This document shows positions 50,510-60,435 of a stretch of DNA of 64,000 nucleotides, one piece after another (position 1 is the stretch's first letter; the number at the start of each line of letters is the position of its first letter). The position numbers and the translations under genes were made by a program. The notes beneath the pieces were generated by a model. The model saw nothing but the letters and a program-made list of their open reading frames with translations, did not search any database and was not told the origin of the DNA. This DNA is from Micromonospora noduli (GTDB lineage: Bacteria; Actinomycetota; Actinomycetes; Mycobacteriales; Micromonosporaceae): assembly GCF_003264365.1 (NCBI RefSeq), contig NZ_PYAK01000012.1:1-64000 (forward strand), read 5' to 3'.

Positions 50510-51109
50510 TCACTTGGCGCGGGGAATGAGGACGAGCCGGGCCACGCCCTTGTCGCCGTCCTTCGCGCCGGCGACGCCGAGCGTCGCGCCGACAGTGACG
50601 TCGCTCGGCTGCACTGTGGCCCGCCGCTCGACCACCCGCAGGTCGTCGCCGAAGGTCCAGGTCATGGTGAAGCCGTCGGTGGACTTGACGGTCATCGAGT
50701 CGCCGTCGATCGCTGTCACCTCGCCGCGCTGCACGGCGACGGTCTGCGTACCGCCGTCCTTCGTCTTCACCACCGCCTCACCGTGCAAGGTGTTCCTGCG
50801 CAGCAGCACGCGGGCCTGGCGGCGCTTGCGCCACTCCTCACCGCGCTTGTCCCGGGCCTTCTCCTTGGCGCTGGGGGACGCACCCGGCGTCGGCGTGGCC
50901 GGTGCGGCGACGGTCCGCACGTCCAGGTCGTCGGCGTCGAAGCCCATCGCGGCCAGCGCCTGACCCTCGACTCCCATGGCGGCGGCGACCTCGACGGCGA
51001 CATCCCGGGCGGGCTGGCTGGCCACCTCGGCTGCGCCGCAGCCGCTGACGCCGAGCGCGACCGCCGCGAGCAGTGCCGTAGTGCCGGTGGCGATACCCCA
51101 ACGTGGCAT
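50510..51109 (-). CDS. Lipoprotein linked to the two-component system
   Basis: A 199-residue lipoprotein. The signal peptide ends in lipobox VSGC (Cys about residue 24), followed by a charged, Ala-rich helical part (EKARDKRGEEWRKRRQAR) and a C-terminal beta domain with QRGEVTAIDGDSMTVKSTDG and VTVGATLGVAGAKDG, similar to DUF5666-type repeats. The function is unknown. It follows the histidine kinase gene 57 bases downstream in the same direction, so it may be regulated by or sense for that system. The ATG at 51109 follows GGGAGAG. Confidence 0.75.
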   Translation of the reverse strand: MPRWGIATGTTALLAAVALGVSGCGAAEVASQPARDVAVEVAAAMGVEGQALAAMGFDADDLDVRTVAAPATPTPGASPSAKEKARDKRGEEWRKRRQARVLLRRNTLHGEAVVKTKDGGTQTVAVQRGEVTAIDGDSMTVKSTDGFTMTWTFGDDLRVVERRATVQPSDVTVGATLGVAGAKDGDKGVARLVLIPRAK

Positions 51110-51165
51110 GACTCTCCCTCTCGTCCGTGGAGCCCTCAGCCTTCCCGGGAACGACGAGCGGAGCG

Positions 51166-52632
51166 TCAGGCCGATGTTCGGGTCAGGTAAGGATCGCCGG
51201 GCAGCCGGACGGTGAAGGCGGCGCCGCCCTCCGGCGCGTGCCCCGCGGCGATCTCCCCGCCCAACCGGCGGACCAGCCCGGCGGCCAGCGCCAACCCCAG
51301 TCCGCTGCCCACCTTGCGCACCCCCCGGTAACGCTCGTGCAGCGCACCGCGTTCGAAGGCCACCGCCAGGTCGTCGTCGGTGAAGCCGGGCCCGCCGTCG
51401 CGAACCTCCAACACGCCGCCGTGCGCCGGGTCCGCACCGGCCGGCCGGACCGCGAGCACCACCGGCGACCCCGGGGGTACGACCCGCAGCGCGTTCTCCA
51501 GCAGCCCGTCCAGCACCTGCCGGATCCTCCCCGGATCGGTGTACGCGGGCACCGGCTGGCCGGGCGTCTCCACCCGGAAGGGCACGCCCACCGCCGCGCA
51601 CCGCCCGGACCAGGTCGGCTCCGCGTCCACTGCCAGTTGGGTCAGGTCCACCGGCACCGGTTCCAGGGGAAAGTCGGCGGCCTCCAGCCGGGCCAGTGCC
51701 AACAGGTCGCCGATCAGCCGGTCCAGGTGTTGAGCCTCGGCCAGCATCGTCCGACCGGTGTCCACCGTGTCGTCGGCACCGAGCACCCCGTCGGCGAGCG
51801 CCTCGGCGTACCCCCGGATCGCGGTCAGCGGGGTGCGCAGCTCGTGCGAGACGGAGAGCAGGAACTCCCGCTGTCGGCCCTCGCTGGTGGCCAGCGCGGC
51901 AGCCAGGCCGTTCAACGCCTCGGCCAGGTCGGCGACCTCGTCCGGCGGCTCGACCGGCACCCGGACGGCGCGGTCACCCGCGCGCAGCCGGGCGGCGGCG
52001 GTGGCCGCGACCCGGATCGGCCGGGCCAGCCGACGGGCCAGCAGCAGCCCGGCCACCACACCGGCGGTCAACCCGGCCAGCAGCGGCAACCACAGACTGA
52101 GCAGCACCCGGGCCCACAGCCCGTCGGCCAGCGGACGGGAGAGCACCACCCCGTTGCCGCCGGGCAGGGCCCGACCCTCGACCAGAGCCCGCTCACCGCT
52201 GACCGAGCGGCGGGCCGACACGTTGCGGCCCTGCCCGATCCGCTGCACCACCCGGGGCGGCAGACCCGCCCGGTCGACCGCCCCACGGCGGACCAGGTAC
52301 GCGTCGATGCCCTGGTCGCGCAGTTGCCGGATGAGCCGTTCCTCGTCGGCGCTGCGACCCCGGTCGAGCCGGGTCCGCAGCACCTCGGCGGCGAGTCGGG
52401 CCTGGGCGGCGAGCGCCTCCTGCTCGCTCCGCTCCGCGCCACGGATCGCCAACGGCACCGCGACGATGGCGGTGACCAGCACCGACACCAGCGCCACCGC
52501 GCAGGTGACGAGCACCGCGCGGGCGGTCAGCGTACGGCCGAGTCGGCCTCGTCGGGGTGCGGTGGGTGGGGCGGCGCCCACCACCGGCAGGGCCATGGTC
52601 GGCGACTCGACGTGCCCAGGGTGGTCAGGCAT
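51166..52632 (-). CDS. Sensor histidine kinase
   Basis: A 488-residue membrane kinase. Transmembrane helices at about 38-62 and 178-200 enclose a periplasmic sensor of about 115 residues; HAMP at about 200-255; dimerisation box SHELRTPLTAIRG with His263; ATPase boxes GLLENALRVV (N), RDGGPGF (G1) and GSGLGLALAAGL (G2). It autophosphorylates and passes phosphate to the response regulator, whose gene it overlaps by 8 bases (ATGCCTGA). The sensor domain has no recognised ligand motif. Confidence 0.95.
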   Translation of the reverse strand: MPDHPGHVESPTMALPVVGAAPPTAPRRGRLGRTLTARAVLVTCAVALVSVLVTAIVAVPLAIRGAERSEQEALAAQARLAAEVLRTRLDRGRSADEERLIRQLRDQGIDAYLVRRGAVDRAGLPPRVVQRIGQGRNVSARRSVSGERALVEGRALPGGNGVVLSRPLADGLWARVLLSLWLPLLAGLTAGVVAGLLLARRLARPIRVAATAAARLRAGDRAVRVPVEPPDEVADLAEALNGLAAALATSEGRQREFLLSVSHELRTPLTAIRGYAEALADGVLGADDTVDTGRTMLAEAQHLDRLIGDLLALARLEAADFPLEPVPVDLTQLAVDAEPTWSGRCAAVGVPFRVETPGQPVPAYTDPGRIRQVLDGLLENALRVVPPGSPVVLAVRPAGADPAHGGVLEVRDGGPGFTDDDLAVAFERGALHERYRGVRKVGSGLGLALAAGLVRRLGGEIAAGHAPEGGAAFTVRLPGDPYLTRTSA

Positions 52633-53317
52633 CGACCGCGTACCCCACGCCGCGATGGGTCCGGATCACACTCGCCGGGCCGAGCTTCGCCCGCACCTGG
52701 GCGACGTGCACGTCCACCGTCCGGGTGCCGGCGTGCGCCGCGTAGCCCCAGACACCGGCCAGCAACTCCTCCCGCGTGAAGACCCGGCCGGGCCGGGCCA
52801 TCAGGTGGGCCAGCAGGTCGAACTCGGTGGAGGTGAGCTGCACCGGAGAGCCGGCGGCGGTGACAGTACGGCGGGCCGGGTCGAGCGTCACCGGGCCGAC
52901 GACACGCTGCCGGTCCGCGCCCTCCGGGCCGCCGGCGGATCGACGCAGCACCGCGCGTACCCGGGCAACCAGTTCCCGGGGGCTGAACGGCTTGGTGACG
53001 TAGTCGTCGGCGCCCAACTCCAGACCGACGATCCGGTCCACCTCGTCGTCGCGGGCGGTGAGGAAGATGACCGGGGTCCAGTCGCCGGCCTCGCGCAGCC
53101 GGCGGCAGATCTCGGTGCCGGGCAGGCCCGGCAGCGCGATGTCCAGGACGCAGGCCACCGGGCGCAACCGGCGTGCCGCGTTCAGCCCGGCCTCGCCGTC
53201 ACGTTCCAGGTGGACGCCGAACCCGTCCCGGGTCAGGTAGAGCCGGACCAGGTCGGCGATGGCCGGCTCGTCCTCCACGACGAGGACGAGCCCGCGATGC
53301 GGTGGTTCGACGGTCAC
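52625..53317 (-). CDS. OmpR/PhoB-family response regulator
   Basis: A 230-residue DNA-binding regulator. Receiver domain 9-120 with acidic pocket EDE (15-17), phosphoacceptor Asp59 (VLDIALPG), Thr (FLTARDD) and Lys (YVTKPFS); winged helix about 130-228 (TSTEFDLLAHLMARPGRVFTREELL, RTVDVHVAQVRAKLG). It is the first gene of a three-gene operon with the histidine kinase and a lipoprotein. The gene is preceded by GGCCGGTGACC without a clear ribosome site. Confidence 0.95.
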   Translation of the reverse strand: MTVEPPHRGLVLVVEDEPAIADLVRLYLTRDGFGVHLERDGEAGLNAARRLRPVACVLDIALPGLPGTEICRRLREAGDWTPVIFLTARDDEVDRIVGLELGADDYVTKPFSPRELVARVRAVLRRSAGGPEGADRQRVVGPVTLDPARRTVTAAGSPVQLTSTEFDLLAHLMARPGRVFTREELLAGVWGYAAHAGTRTVDVHVAQVRAKLGPASVIRTHRGVGYAVDA

Positions 53318-53404
53318 CGGCCCATGATTGCCGACTGCGCGGGCTCGGCGCGATCGGTGTGTGTTCGAGTTCGGTAAAGCCGGGCGACGCCCAGCGGAGT
53401 CAGC

Positions 53405-53911
53405 TCACCAGGACGGAGCGAACATCCCGGGCCGGGCGGCGGCCGGTGCGTCACCGATGCTGGCGACGACCCGCGCGCCGGCCGGCCGCAGGCGGGTCCG
53501 GAACGCCTGGTTGAGCAACGCGTCGAGCTGCCAGACCTGCTTCGGGTGACTGGTCCGGATCAGGAACCGCTCACGGATCCCGTCGATCGCGGTGGCCGCC
53601 ATCTCCACCGACTGCAGCCGCGGGTCCGGGCTCCAGGTGACGTTGCTCAGCTCGCGCAATTCGGTGTTGAGGTGCAGTCGCAGTCGGTGCAGGAGCCGGG
53701 TCTGCTGGGTCACCACCAGGCGGCGGTGCGTGAGTAGCAACAGGTAGTCGCCGGTGACCGGGCGGTCGGGGCGGCTGCAACGGGTGACCAGGATGGTGGC
53801 GTCACCGGAGCCGACACAGCGCCGGAAGACCGGCATGTGCCGGCTCACCGTCTGCACGGCCAGGCCAGCCTCAGCGGCGGCCGGGAGGAACGTTCGGGAG
53901 AAGACGTCCAT
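53405..53911 (-). CDS. Conserved hypothetical protein, PH-like fold possible
   Basis: A 168-residue soluble protein: MDVFSRTFLPAAAEAGLAV, YLLLLTHRRLVVTQQTRLL, LSNVTWSPDPRLQSVEMAATA and IRTSHPKQVWQLDALLNQAF. The LLLTHRRLVV plus LSNVTW pattern resembles bacterial PH-like domains that appear in many actinobacterial hypothetical proteins. The ATG at 53911 was chosen because codons upstream (to an ATG at 53974) lose GC third-position bias. No assigned function; neighbours are unrelated. Confidence 0.65.
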   Translation of the reverse strand: MDVFSRTFLPAAAEAGLAVQTVSRHMPVFRRCVGSGDATILVTRCSRPDRPVTGDYLLLLTHRRLVVTQQTRLLHRLRLHLNTELRELSNVTWSPDPRLQSVEMAATAIDGIRERFLIRTSHPKQVWQLDALLNQAFRTRLRPAGARVVASIGDAPAAARPGMFAPSW

Positions 53912-54022
53912 GACCTGCCCAACGACGCCCCCAGCAGGGTGACGTGGGTCACGCGGGAATTTTGGAAGTTCCACGCCGCCTGTCGCACTGCCTGTCCGAC
54001 TTCCGACTCGGACGGATCATGG

Positions 54023-55036
54023 TCAGGAGTTCGGCTGAAGTGGACTGGCGGCGAACAGCTCCTCCAGCCAGCCCGGGACCGCGTCGGCGTACTCGGCGCG
54101 GGACTCCTCGGGGGTGTCCAGTGCCCGACGCCAGGAGAGCGACCGGCTCACCGGCCCCAGGCCGATCGCGAGGTCGGCGGCCTCCACGAGGGTCCGCCGG
54201 TCGTACCGGTCGGTCCACACCTCCAGGTACGCGTCACGCAACCGCACCAGCTGGGCGTCGTCGGCGGCGAGCTTCCCGGCGTGCCCGATGGAGCGCAGGG
54301 TCACCAGCAGCGTGCCGAACGGGTGCGCCACCGAGGCGTCGCCCCAGTCGAAGTACCGGTACCCGGCCGCGCCGGCGAAGACGTTGCCGTCGTGCAGGTC
54401 GTCGTGTTGCACGGTCGCCGGAATGCCGAGGTCGGCGAGCCGGCGACACCGCTGCGCGTACGCCGGCAGCTCGGCCCGCAACCGCTCGTGCACCTCCGGA
54501 CTGAGCCCGCCCTCGGCGCCGACCAGCAGCGCCTCGTGATCGTCGAGCAGCTCGGCGAAGAGACCGGCCAGCACCTCCGGACGCTGATCCGGCACGCCCA
54601 GGGCGACCAGCTCGTCGGCGCGCGACGCGCTCGCCAGTTGCAGTGCCGCGTACCCGGGCAGCGCCCGCTCCCAGTGCGCCAGGTCGGGGTCGCGCGCCAG
54701 CACGTCGCGCAACGACTCGCCGCCGTCGGGCAGCAGCGACCAGCCCTGCGCCGGGTCCACCGCGATCGGCGTCAGCACCCGGTCGGGCGTCAACTCCGCG
54801 AGCGCCGCGATCAGGACGGCCTCGTGCACAGTGCCCGGGTTGTTGGCCTTGAACCAGACCGGACCGTCGTCGGTGGGCACCCGCCACACCAGCGACCAGG
54901 GCCGCAGCCTCGGCTCCACCAGCCCGGTCACCCGTCGGCCGGTTTGGCTCAGCTGCGCGTCGACCCAGGATCGGGCCCGCACCTGCCACTGCTCGCTGGA
55001 CCAGTCGGGGGCGCGCTCACCGGCGATCGTCGTCAC
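54023..55036 (-). CDS. Aminoglycoside phosphotransferase-like (APH/choline kinase fold) protein
   Basis: A 337-residue kinase-like protein. N-lobe VWFKANNPGTVHEAVLIAAL, catalytic loop VQHDDLHDGNVF (base Asp, Mg-binding Asn) and YRYFDWGDASVAHPFG (metal Asp). It phosphorylates an unknown small molecule; resistance to an aminoglycoside is possible but most chromosomal homologues are of other function. The GTG at 55036 begins with VTTIAGERAP; the frame is open further without support. Confidence 0.85.
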   Translation of the reverse strand: MTTIAGERAPDWSSEQWQVRARSWVDAQLSQTGRRVTGLVEPRLRPWSLVWRVPTDDGPVWFKANNPGTVHEAVLIAALAELTPDRVLTPIAVDPAQGWSLLPDGGESLRDVLARDPDLAHWERALPGYAALQLASASRADELVALGVPDQRPEVLAGLFAELLDDHEALLVGAEGGLSPEVHERLRAELPAYAQRCRRLADLGIPATVQHDDLHDGNVFAGAAGYRYFDWGDASVAHPFGTLLVTLRSIGHAGKLAADDAQLVRLRDAYLEVWTDRYDRRTLVEAADLAIGLGPVSRSLSWRRALDTPEESRAEYADAVPGWLEELFAASPLQPNS

Positions 55037-55092
55037 GCTGGGCACCTTAGGCGGCCGTTCCGCGTCGAGGCGAGGCGTTTTCCCGCCCCGCG

Positions 55093-56265
55093 TCAGACCA
55101 GCTCGACGATGGTGGCGTTGGCCATGCCGCCGCCCTCGCACATGGTCTGGAGGCCGTAGCGGATGCCGTTGTCCCGCATGTGCTGGAGCATGGTGGTCAT
55201 GATCCGGGCACCGGAGCCGCCGAGCGGGTGGCCGAGGGCGATCGCCCCGCCGCGCGGGTTGAGCCGCTCCGGGTCCGCCTCGGTCTCCGCGAGCCAGGCC
55301 AGCGGCACCGGGGCGAACGCCTCGTTCACCTCGTACACCCCGATCTCCTCGATGCCCAGCCCCGCGCGGCGCAGCGCCTTCGCGGTGGCCGGGATGGGCG
55401 CGGTGAGCATGGTGACCGGGTCGTCGGCGGCGACCACGGCGGTGTGGATCCGGGCCAGCGGGCGCAGACCGTGTCGGCTGGCCCAGTCGGAGGTGGTCAC
55501 CGCGAGGGCTGCGGCGCCGTCGGAGATCTGGGACGCGGAACCGGCGGTCACCACGCCGTCGGCACGGAACGGGGTGGCCAGCTCACCCAGCTTCTCCAGG
55601 GAGGTCTCCCGGCGGATGCCCTCGTCGGCGGCGAACTTGCCACCGTCGGCGAGCGGCACCGGAGCCAGCTCCGGGTCGAACGCGCCAGCGTCCTGCGCGG
55701 CGGCCGCCTTCTCGTGGCTGGCCAGCGCGAACTCGTCCAGTTGGGTACGCGAGAGGCGCCACCGTTGGGCGATCAGCTCGGCCCCGACCCCCTGGTTGAA
55801 CGGCAGCGGCGCGTCGTCGGCGAAGCCCTCGACGCCCCGGTAACGGGCGCGTAGCTGGTCACTGAACGGCATGCCGCCGGCCACACTGGAGCCCATCGGC
55901 ACCCGGGTCATCGACTCGACGCCGCCGGCGACCACGAGGTCGGCCTGACCGGAGAGCACCGTCGCTGCGGCGAAGTGCAGGGCCTGCTGGCTGGAGCCGC
56001 ACTGCCGATCCAGTGTGGTGCCGGGCACCGTCTCGGGCCAGCCGGCGGCGAGCACGCCGTTGCGGGCGATGTTCCACGACTGTTCGCCGACCTGGGACAC
56101 GCAGCCCCAGAAGACGTCGTCGACCTGGGCCGGGTCGAGCCCGGTGCGCTCGGCGAGGGCGCGCAGCACGTGCGCCGAGAGGTCGACCGGGTGGACGCTG
56201 GCGAGGCTGCCCTTGCGCCGCCCGACCGGGGTACGTACCGCGCCGACGATGACCGCGTCACTCAT
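55093..56265 (-). CDS. Acetyl-CoA acetyltransferase (thiolase)
   Basis: A 390-residue thiolase. Active residues: Cys89 (DRQCGSSQQAL, acyl acceptor), His346 (ALGHPLGGSG) and Cys376 (MCEGGGMANATI). It either cleaves 3-ketoacyl-CoA in fatty acid oxidation or condenses acetyl-CoA; the sequence does not decide. No beta-oxidation partner genes are adjacent. The N-terminus DAVIVGAVRTPVGRRKGSL is typical. Adjacent to a phosphotransferase-like gene on the same strand, 56 bases downstream, perhaps cotranscribed. Confidence 0.95.
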   Translation of the reverse strand: MSDAVIVGAVRTPVGRRKGSLASVHPVDLSAHVLRALAERTGLDPAQVDDVFWGCVSQVGEQSWNIARNGVLAAGWPETVPGTTLDRQCGSSQQALHFAAATVLSGQADLVVAGGVESMTRVPMGSSVAGGMPFSDQLRARYRGVEGFADDAPLPFNQGVGAELIAQRWRLSRTQLDEFALASHEKAAAAQDAGAFDPELAPVPLADGGKFAADEGIRRETSLEKLGELATPFRADGVVTAGSASQISDGAAALAVTTSDWASRHGLRPLARIHTAVVAADDPVTMLTAPIPATAKALRRAGLGIEEIGVYEVNEAFAPVPLAWLAETEADPERLNPRGGAIALGHPLGGSGARIMTTMLQHMRDNGIRYGLQTMCEGGGMANATIVELV

Positions 56266-56377
56266 GTTTACTCCCCGGTAACTTGGGCTGCCCCGATCCT
56301 ACGTCGTCCATCGACCGGTCGTCCGGCCACACCCGCACGAGGTGCCGGAGTCCGACTGCCGCTGGCATGCTGGGCGG

Positions 56378-56806
56378 GTGAATGAGACCTCCCCGGCACA
56401 GCAGTGGCGGGTGCCGTCGAGCCTGCCGGCGGCGAAACTGGCCGGCGCCGTCCTGCTCGTCGCGCTCGGGCTGCTCTTCGCCGACGGCGACCCGGTCCGC
56501 CTGGCGGTGGCCGTCCTGGCCGCCGCCGCGCTGGCCGGCTGGGCGGTACGTGACCTGGTCGCGCCGGTCCGACTGGCGGTGGACCCGGCCGGGCTCACCG
56601 TCATCCACGGCTTCGCCGGCCGGCGGCTGCTGCCCTGGTCGGCGGTCGAGGCGATCGCCGTCGACCGGCGGCCCCGGCTGGGGCTGACCAGCGAAACCCT
56701 GGAGATCGACGCAGGTAACTCGCTGCACCTGTTCGGCCGGTACGACCTGGGAGCCACCCCGGAAGAGGTGGCCGCCGCGTTGCGGGCAGCCCGCCCGGTC
56801 AGGTGA
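56378..56806 (+). CDS. PH domain-containing small membrane protein
   Basis: A 142-residue protein: two closely spaced helices (LAGAVLLVALGLLFADG, LAVAVLAAAALAGWAVRD) followed by a bacterial PH-type beta domain (VDPAGLTVIHGFAGRRLLPWSAVEAIAVD, LEIDAGNSLHLFGRYDLG). Such proteins are common in actinobacteria, with unknown function. GTG start at 56378. Its last 8 bases overlap the convergent rhomboid gene. Confidence 0.85.
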   Translation: MNETSPAQQWRVPSSLPAAKLAGAVLLVALGLLFADGDPVRLAVAVLAAAALAGWAVRDLVAPVRLAVDPAGLTVIHGFAGRRLLPWSAVEAIAVDRRPRLGLTSETLEIDAGNSLHLFGRYDLGATPEEVAAALRAARPVR

Positions 56807-57710
56807 GCAGTGCGGCGGTCCGGAAGAGCACCAGCGCGAGCAGGATCAGCAGGATCAGCGCCCCACCGGTGACCTGCACCAGCGTGCGACGACTCCGCGG
56901 CGCGTACGCGAGCACCAACGCCATCAGCGCGCCGACCACGAGCCCGCCCAGGTGCCCGGGGATCGAGATGCCCGGCACGGCGAGCGTGAACACCAGGTTG
57001 ATCACCAGGATCGGGATGATCCGGGAAATGTCCCGGCCCAACCTGCGCTCGATGATGATCAGCGCGGCGAAGAGACCGAACACGGCGGTCGACGCGCCGA
57101 CGGTGGCCGCCCGCGGGCTGCTGAACAGGTAGGCGGCCACGTTGCCGCCGAGACCCGCGATCAGGTAGAGCGCGGCGAACCGCACCCGCCCGAGGTTGGC
57201 CTCCAGCGACCGGCCGAGCACCCACAGCGCCCACATGTTGAGCAGCAGGTGGAGCACGCCGTAGTGCAGGAACATCGCCGTGACCAGCCGGTACCACTGG
57301 CCCTCGGCGATCCCGCCGAGCGTGTAGTCGGAGAGGTAGGCCCGGCCGAGCACCGCACCCCACTCGGTCAGCGGCGTGCTGCCACCCATCAGGCCGCCGA
57401 AGCCGGAGCCGCCCACCGCCGCGTCCCCGCCCCGGGCAGAGGCGATGGAGGCGAGCAGGAACAGCACGTTCACGGCGATCAGCGCCTTGGTGACATAGCC
57501 GTGCCGGCCGGCCGTACCGCCGCCGAAGGCGGTACGCGCCGGCCGGACACTGCGACGTCCCTCGTTGACGCACTCCGGGCACTGGTGCCCGACCGAGGCG
57601 TCCCGCATGCAGTCCGGGCAGATCGGCCGGTCACAGCGGGTGCACCGGACGTAGGTCTCCCGGCCGGGGTGCCGGTAGCAGACCGGGGTGGTCGGCGGAG
57701 ACTCGCTCAC
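56799..57710 (-). CDS. Rhomboid family intramembrane serine protease with zinc ribbon
   Basis: A 303-residue protease. N-terminal Cys/His-rich zinc-binding domain (CYRHPGRETYVRCTRCDRPICPDC, VGHQCPECVNEG), then about seven helices with nucleophile Ser in VGASTAVFGLFAAL and His in GHLGGLVVGALM. Active Asn/His pair areas (LHYGVLHLLLNMWALW) match rhomboids. It cleaves within the membrane; substrate unknown. Next to the cyclophilin and DUF5324-like genes, a block conserved in many actinobacteria near cell-division genes. Confidence 0.93.
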   Translation of the reverse strand: MSESPPTTPVCYRHPGRETYVRCTRCDRPICPDCMRDASVGHQCPECVNEGRRSVRPARTAFGGGTAGRHGYVTKALIAVNVLFLLASIASARGGDAAVGGSGFGGLMGGSTPLTEWGAVLGRAYLSDYTLGGIAEGQWYRLVTAMFLHYGVLHLLLNMWALWVLGRSLEANLGRVRFAALYLIAGLGGNVAAYLFSSPRAATVGASTAVFGLFAALIIIERRLGRDISRIIPILVINLVFTLAVPGISIPGHLGGLVVGALMALVLAYAPRSRRTLVQVTGGALILLILLALVLFRTAALLT

Positions 57711-57804
57711 CGGGCCGACCCTCCGTCCGCCACCGCACGGTCCACCGGCACCGGCTGTGCTCCGGAGCGCTCAATCATGCGAGCAAAGGTACCTCGCCAG
57801 TCGT

Positions 57805-58335
<531 letters not shown>

Positions 58336-58452
58336 GGGTACTCCTCACTCGTTGGTCAGTTCCATGCGGATCCTCCCATGTGCCCGATCTGGCATCGCGG
58401 AGGCATCCGAAGGTGGAGGATGACGAAGGAACAACTCCCAGGAGGTAGGACC

Positions 58453-59199
58453 GTGTTTGGATTCGGGCGGCGTAAGTCCCAGGGGCAGCTGGCCAAGGCC
58501 GAGCTGAACCAGAGCATCAGCCACCTGATGCTGGCAGCCAATCACGCCGCGAAGGGCGCCGGCGCGACCGTCGGCCCGCGGGTCCAGGTGGCCCGGGGCT
58601 ACGTCGCACCGACGGCCGCGAAGGTACGCGACCGCGCGTCCACCGGCTGGGGGACGACTCTCACCACGCTGGCACCGCTGGCGGCGGCTGCTCGTGACGG
58701 CGCCGCGCAGGCAGGGCCGCTGACCAGGAAGGCCAAGTCGAAGACCATGCGGATCACCGGTAAGAAGAAGCAGCCGCGTCGTCGCGGCTCGATGATGACC
58801 GGCCTGTTGGCGGCGGGTGCCATCGCCGGCCTGGCCGGCGCGGTCGCCCTGCGTCGCCGCCGGGAGCAGCAGGAGTGGGCCGAGTACGACCCGACCCGCA
58901 GCACCCTGGAGCCGATGCGCGACGAGGTCGACTCGATCGAGGTGCGTACGCCGTCCGCCGCCCGGGGGTCCGACGGGTCCGCCATGTCCGGCGCGGCGGG
59001 GATGACCGGCGCTGGCAGCTCGGCGGTGGCCGGCGGCTCCAGTGCCAGCACCACCGCCCCGGCCAAGCAGACCGGTGTCCGCCCGACCGACAAGGTCCCG
59101 TCGGTCGCCGAGGGCGCCACCGATGTCTCCGGTCGGCCGACCGACGACCTCACCAAGGCGCTGGGCAAGGACACGGCCCGCACCAACGGCCGCCGCTGA
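58453..59199 (+). CDS. DUF5324-like single-pass protein
   Basis: A 248-residue protein: an N-terminal Ala-rich helical part (KAELNQSISHLMLAANHAAKG, VRDRASTGWGTTLTTLAPL), a basic patch (KKKQPRRRG), one transmembrane helix (MMTGLLAAGAIAGLAGAVAL, about 119-138) and a Ser/Gly/Ala-rich tail. This layout beside a cyclophilin gene resembles the actinobacterial DUF5324 family, of unknown function. The GTG at 58453 is preceded by AGGAGGTAGGA; an ATG at 58420 is possible but lacks support. Confidence 0.65.
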   Translation: MFGFGRRKSQGQLAKAELNQSISHLMLAANHAAKGAGATVGPRVQVARGYVAPTAAKVRDRASTGWGTTLTTLAPLAAAARDGAAQAGPLTRKAKSKTMRITGKKKQPRRRGSMMTGLLAAGAIAGLAGAVALRRRREQQEWAEYDPTRSTLEPMRDEVDSIEVRTPSAARGSDGSAMSGAAGMTGAGSSAVAGGSSASTTAPAKQTGVRPTDKVPSVAEGATDVSGRPTDDLTKALGKDTARTNGRR

Positions 59200-59280
59200 G
59201 ATCAACAGCAGCGCATCGGGCGCCGGCGAGTGGGTCCACCCACTCGTCGGCGCTTCCGCGTGAGCGGCGCTACCGAAGGG

Positions 59281-60435
59281 TCAGAGCCAGCCGTTGCGGC
59301 GGAACCAGCGGTAGAGGGCCAGTGAGACGCCGAGCATGAGGGCCAGGGCCACCGGATAGCCGTACGTCATCTTCAGCTCGGGCATGTTCTCGAAGTTCAT
59401 GCCCTCGACGCCGGCGATGGAGGTCCAGACCGCGGCGATGGCCGCCCACGCGGCGATCTTGCGCATGTCGTTGTTCTGGTCGACGGTGACCTGGGCCAGC
59501 CGCGCCTGGAGGATCGAGTTCAGCAGGTCGTCGTAGGAGTTCACCTGCTCCACGGTGCGGCTCAGGTGGTCCTGCACGTCCCGGAAGTACTTGCGGATCT
59601 CCTTGGGCACGTCCCGGTTGACCTGGGAGGTCAGCGTCATCAGCGGCCGTTGCAACGGCACCACCGCCCGCTTGAACTCCACCAGCTCCCGCTTCATCTG
59701 ATAGATCCGCTGGATCCGCCCGTGGCCGTGCCGGTCGAAGACCTCCGCCTCCAGCACGTCCAGGTCGTCCTCGATCTGCTCGGCCACCTCCAGATAGAGG
59801 TCGACCACCCGGTCGGTCACGCCGTACGCCACCGCCCACGGGCCGTGCAGCAGCAACTCCTGCTTGGTCTCCAGGTCGGCGCGGATCGGGGCGAGCCGGC
59901 AGGCATCGCCGTGCCGGACGCTGATCACGAAGTTCGGGCCGATGAAGAGCATCACCTGCCCGGTCTCCACCACCTCGGAGTTCTCGGTCAGCTCGGTGTG
60001 CTCGCAGTAGCGGGCGGTGCGCAGCACCAGGAAGACGACGTCGCCGAACCGCTCCAGCTTGGGGCGCTGCTCGGCCTTGACCGCGTCCTCGACCGCAAGT
60101 TCGTGCAGGCCGTAGGTCTCCGCGATGGCGGTCATCTCGGCCAGTTCGGGCTCGTGCAGACCGATCCAGACGAACCCGTGCTCCTCGCGGCGGGCAGCGG
60201 CCAACGCCTCCGCGTAGGTCCAGTCGCCGGGCTGCCGCCTGCCGTCGACGTAGAGCGCGCAGTCGACCACCGCGCTGCGGCCGGTGCCCGTGCCCGTCGG
60301 CGCCGGCACGGGCGGCGAGCCGTCGGCGTTGAGGATCCGGGTCATCGCCCGGACCGGGGAGGGCCACGCCCGAGGTCGCAGCACCCGACCGGTGGTCGAC
60401 GGTGCCGTCCGGTCCCGCTCTGTCCGATCCGTCAT
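59281..60435 (-). CDS. Magnesium/cobalt transport protein CorA family
   Basis: A 384-residue CorA-like channel: an N-terminal cytosolic funnel domain, and two C-terminal transmembrane helices with the invariant GMN in GVEGMNFENMPEL before the second helix. EDDLDVLEAEVFDR and the WIGLHEPELAEM motif are typical. It imports Mg2+ or Co2+. The ATG at 60435 follows GGGAGGTGA. No M-box riboswitch is visible in the upstream 320 bases. It is downstream of an aminotransferase gene on the same strand. Confidence 0.95.
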   Translation of the reverse strand: MTDRTERDRTAPSTTGRVLRPRAWPSPVRAMTRILNADGSPPVPAPTGTGTGRSAVVDCALYVDGRRQPGDWTYAEALAAARREEHGFVWIGLHEPELAEMTAIAETYGLHELAVEDAVKAEQRPKLERFGDVVFLVLRTARYCEHTELTENSEVVETGQVMLFIGPNFVISVRHGDACRLAPIRADLETKQELLLHGPWAVAYGVTDRVVDLYLEVAEQIEDDLDVLEAEVFDRHGHGRIQRIYQMKRELVEFKRAVVPLQRPLMTLTSQVNRDVPKEIRKYFRDVQDHLSRTVEQVNSYDDLLNSILQARLAQVTVDQNNDMRKIAAWAAIAAVWTSIAGVEGMNFENMPELKMTYGYPVALALMLGVSLALYRWFRRNGWL